Below are positions 5,387-6,685 of a stretch of DNA of 6,685 nucleotides, piece by piece. Each line of letters opens with the position of its first letter. Position 1 is the first letter of the stretch. The notes beneath the pieces are model-generated. The model saw only the letters and a list, made by a program, of their open reading frames with translations. It searched no databases and was not told where the DNA came from. A program made the translations under genes and the position numbers. The stretch covers positions 1 to 6,685 of the forward strand of contig CADBQK010000542.1 of assembly GCA_902796775.1 (NCBI GenBank), given 5' to 3'. Source of the stretch: an uncultured Lachnospiraceae bacterium (GTDB taxonomy: Bacteria > Bacillota_A > Clostridia > Lachnospirales > Lachnospiraceae).

Positions 5387-6652
5387 ATGATCACAGAAGA
5401 ATTCCGTTTGGACTGGTCTGAGTTGTCCCGGGAGGGTCTTCGCCCATATTCCCTGAAAGAGGGAGAAGCCCTGGCAGGTATCGAGACGACAAGTCTGTCT
5501 TTCAGACAGGGCTTTGTCAGTATGGCTTTTGCTGCCTGCTATCAGCCGCCTGAAACATTAAAAGAGGCTGATTCGGGAACAGCACTATCCCAGGAAGCTC
5601 TTAAAGAAGGTATGCTCATCTGCCGCTGCCTGCTGTGCGAGTCCCGCCGGGATGAAGAAGCTCTTCTAACAGAGTTCAGACGGATGCTGATGCCATTTTC
5701 AAGTATCCAGACCTATGGCGGAAGCATCTTCAGCCTTCGTTTCCTTGATGAACGCTGGATCCTTTACAGTGATGACTCATTTTTTACTGATGACAGCGTG
5801 CAGAAAGTAAAGGATATCTACGAAGAGCTTCGTCCATTTAGAAAATGCCTTCCCATTTCCAGTCTGAAAAAATCCGAAACAGAAGCATTTGCAGGTTATG
5901 AGCGCAGAGATTCGATTTCCGGCCGGGAAATAGCCCAAACCTATCAGGAATGGGAAAATACAAAGGAGCCCGCTCTGAAAAGAAGGCTCCTGGATCATCT
6001 AAAAGAAGATACTCTGTCTCTGCTTAGCATGACAAAATTGCTGGGTCTTCCCCATCTCTTTGATACATCATCGATTGAGGGGATACAGATTGAGCAGCTG
6101 CAGATTGAAGCATCATCAATCGAGAACATGCAGATGGATGCTTCATCGTTCGGTCATCTGCAGGACATACGGCAGGAGCAGAAAGCCCCTGAGCATTGCA
6201 ATGCCGGAGAACTGCCGCTGATGATCAAAATACAGCTTAGCCAGAGGCTCCCTTTTCCGGTGCAGGCAGTAAACCATCTGGCTAGTCTGGAAGGCAGGGA
6301 TGAGCACGTACGTATTTGTCTGAACGCCTGCCGGGGTCGTCTGAAACACTTCCTGACAGGATCTTATAAAGAGTATTACTATCTGCCGGAAGAGGATATG
6401 ACGGTCCACAAGAGCGTTGCTCAGGCCGTTGCCAGGACACGTCGTGTAAAGGCAACAGCAAGAACCTGTTTTCTCGCCCGGGAAGGGGTTTTTTTACCCG
6501 CACCTCCAAAGACCGGAGAGCTGCTGCTCTGGACCAGGGAATATGAGGATAAGGATAAGTATGTCCTTTATGAAGGAGAGAACAGCTTAAAGCCCTATCT
6601 CTTCGCTCTCCTCGGGAGCCTCGTTGACGAATGCCATATCCTCCTCGTTTGA
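5387..6652 (+). CDS. YprB-type RNase H-like (RNase_H_2) protein with degenerate catalytic site
   Basis: The 421-residue protein resembles the YprB-like predicted 3'-5' exonuclease family (RNase_H_2, DEDD fold), which in Clostridia carries a C-terminal domain of about 150 residues. The fold landmarks are recognisable: motif I GIETTSLS (31-38, family DIETTGLS), motif II TYGGSIFS (109-116, family TYNGxxFD), KDIYEELRP (142-150), and motif III HLKEDTLSLL (204-213). Asp31 is replaced by Gly and the FD Asp by Ser116, while Glu33, Asp143 and Asp208 remain. Two metal-binding aspartates are therefore missing and catalysis is doubtful. Residues 226-260 are a repeat linker, and 275-410 the C-terminal domain with YKEYYYLPEEDMTVHKSVA (327-345). 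The start has AGAGGAG (5372-5378) with an 8-nt spacer. The frame is intact, so it is probably expressed. The role is unknown; the family assignment is from memory of its motifs. Confidence 0.8.
   Translation: MITEEFRLDWSELSREGLRPYSLKEGEALAGIETTSLSFRQGFVSMAFAACYQPPETLKEADSGTALSQEALKEGMLICRCLLCESRRDEEALLTEFRRMLMPFSSIQTYGGSIFSLRFLDERWILYSDDSFFTDDSVQKVKDIYEELRPFRKCLPISSLKKSETEAFAGYERRDSISGREIAQTYQEWENTKEPALKRRLLDHLKEDTLSLLSMTKLLGLPHLFDTSSIEGIQIEQLQIEASSIENMQMDASSFGHLQDIRQEQKAPEHCNAGELPLMIKIQLSQRLPFPVQAVNHLASLEGRDEHVRICLNACRGRLKHFLTGSYKEYYYLPEEDMTVHKSVAQAVARTRRVKATARTCFLAREGVFLPAPPKTGELLLWTREYEDKDKYVLYEGENSLKPYLFALLGSLVDECHILLV
6062..6166 (+). repeat. Imperfect decapeptide-coding tandem repeat
   Basis: Residues 226-260 of the RNase H-like protein read as three units: DTSSIEGIQI (followed by a 5-residue partial EQLQI), EASSIENMQM and DASSFGHLQD. 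The DNA shows matching 30-bp units, with related ATCATC-x3-GA and CAGAT blocks. This suggests slippage-type expansion in a flexible linker between the nuclease fold and the C-terminal domain. Confidence 0.65.
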
Positions 6653-6685
6653 AACTACCCCGGCCTGGATCACCGCATTTGAAGG
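6587..6685 (-). CDS. Possible C-terminal tail of a convergent gene, cut by window edge
   Basis: An open minus-strand frame enters at the right edge and ends at TAA 6589-6587, giving 32 residues with an acidic tail (SNEEDMAFVNEAPEESEEIGL). It would overlap the end of the plus-strand gene by 66 bp, in register with its codons. In that overlap all six leucines of the plus gene use CTC, against about 6 of 51 earlier (hand count). This is what GAG-rich coding on the other strand would produce. I do not recognise the protein. It may be a chance open frame, since so little is visible. Confidence 0.35.
   Translation of the reverse strand, partial: PSNAVIQAGVVSNEEDMAFVNEAPEESEEIGL

Noticed and set aside
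5367..5390. Seven-codon upstream frame (MAEEQAR) whose TGA overlaps the ATG of the RNase H-like gene
   Set aside because: It has no ribosome site of its own and simply spans the Shine-Dalgarno of the main gene. A similar four-codon frame before ruvA is also most likely chance.
5387..6652. The RNase H-like gene as a RuvC resolvase partner of ruvAB
   Set aside because: The motifs match RNase_H_2/YprB, not RuvC, the gene is divergent from ruvA, and catalytic residues are missing.

Overview
The window looks like a chromosomal core segment of a low-to-mid-GC Firmicute of class Clostridia, most likely a Lachnospiraceae-type bacterium. This is an inference from the gene content and order (ruvA, ruvB, zapA, a long U32 protein, then a SEDS gene with an N-terminal extension), the purine-rich GGAGG-type ribosome binding sites, and the character of the two lineage-typical proteins. 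No phage, transposon, CRISPR, tRNA or rRNA signature was found.

From right to left on the minus strand (5134 down to 1) lies one gene string: ruvA, ruvB, zapA, a U32-family [4Fe-4S] protein of RlhA/TrhP type, and the start of a SEDS (FtsW/RodA/SpoVE) gene cut by the window edge. RuvA and RuvB form the Holliday-junction branch-migration motor. ZapA bundles FtsZ filaments. The U32 protein is probably an RNA-hydroxylation enzyme. The SEDS protein would be a septal or lateral-wall glycan polymerase. The U32 and SEDS genes are almost fused (2 bp gap). zapA and U32 are separated by a convincing intrinsic-terminator hairpin, and ruvA and ruvB by an unusual AT-rich 151-bp gap with short tandem repeats.

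To the right of a 252-bp divergent intergenic region, a plus-strand gene (5387-6652) encodes a YprB/RNase_H_2-type predicted exonuclease whose two key catalytic aspartates appear to be replaced (DxE to GxE, FD to FS), so it may be a pseudo-nuclease. It carries a decapeptide-repeat linker and an intact C-terminal domain. Its last codons overlap, antisense, a possible Glu-rich tail of a convergent gene entering from the right edge.

The divergent region holds good sigma-A-type promoter matches on both strands. They are arranged so that the two transcripts would overlap by about 100 nt. There are also three T-tract/TTGAC repeats. I see no clear new multi-gene system here. The most unusual elements are the degenerate nuclease, the zapA-U32 attenuator-like hairpin, and the overlapping promoters.
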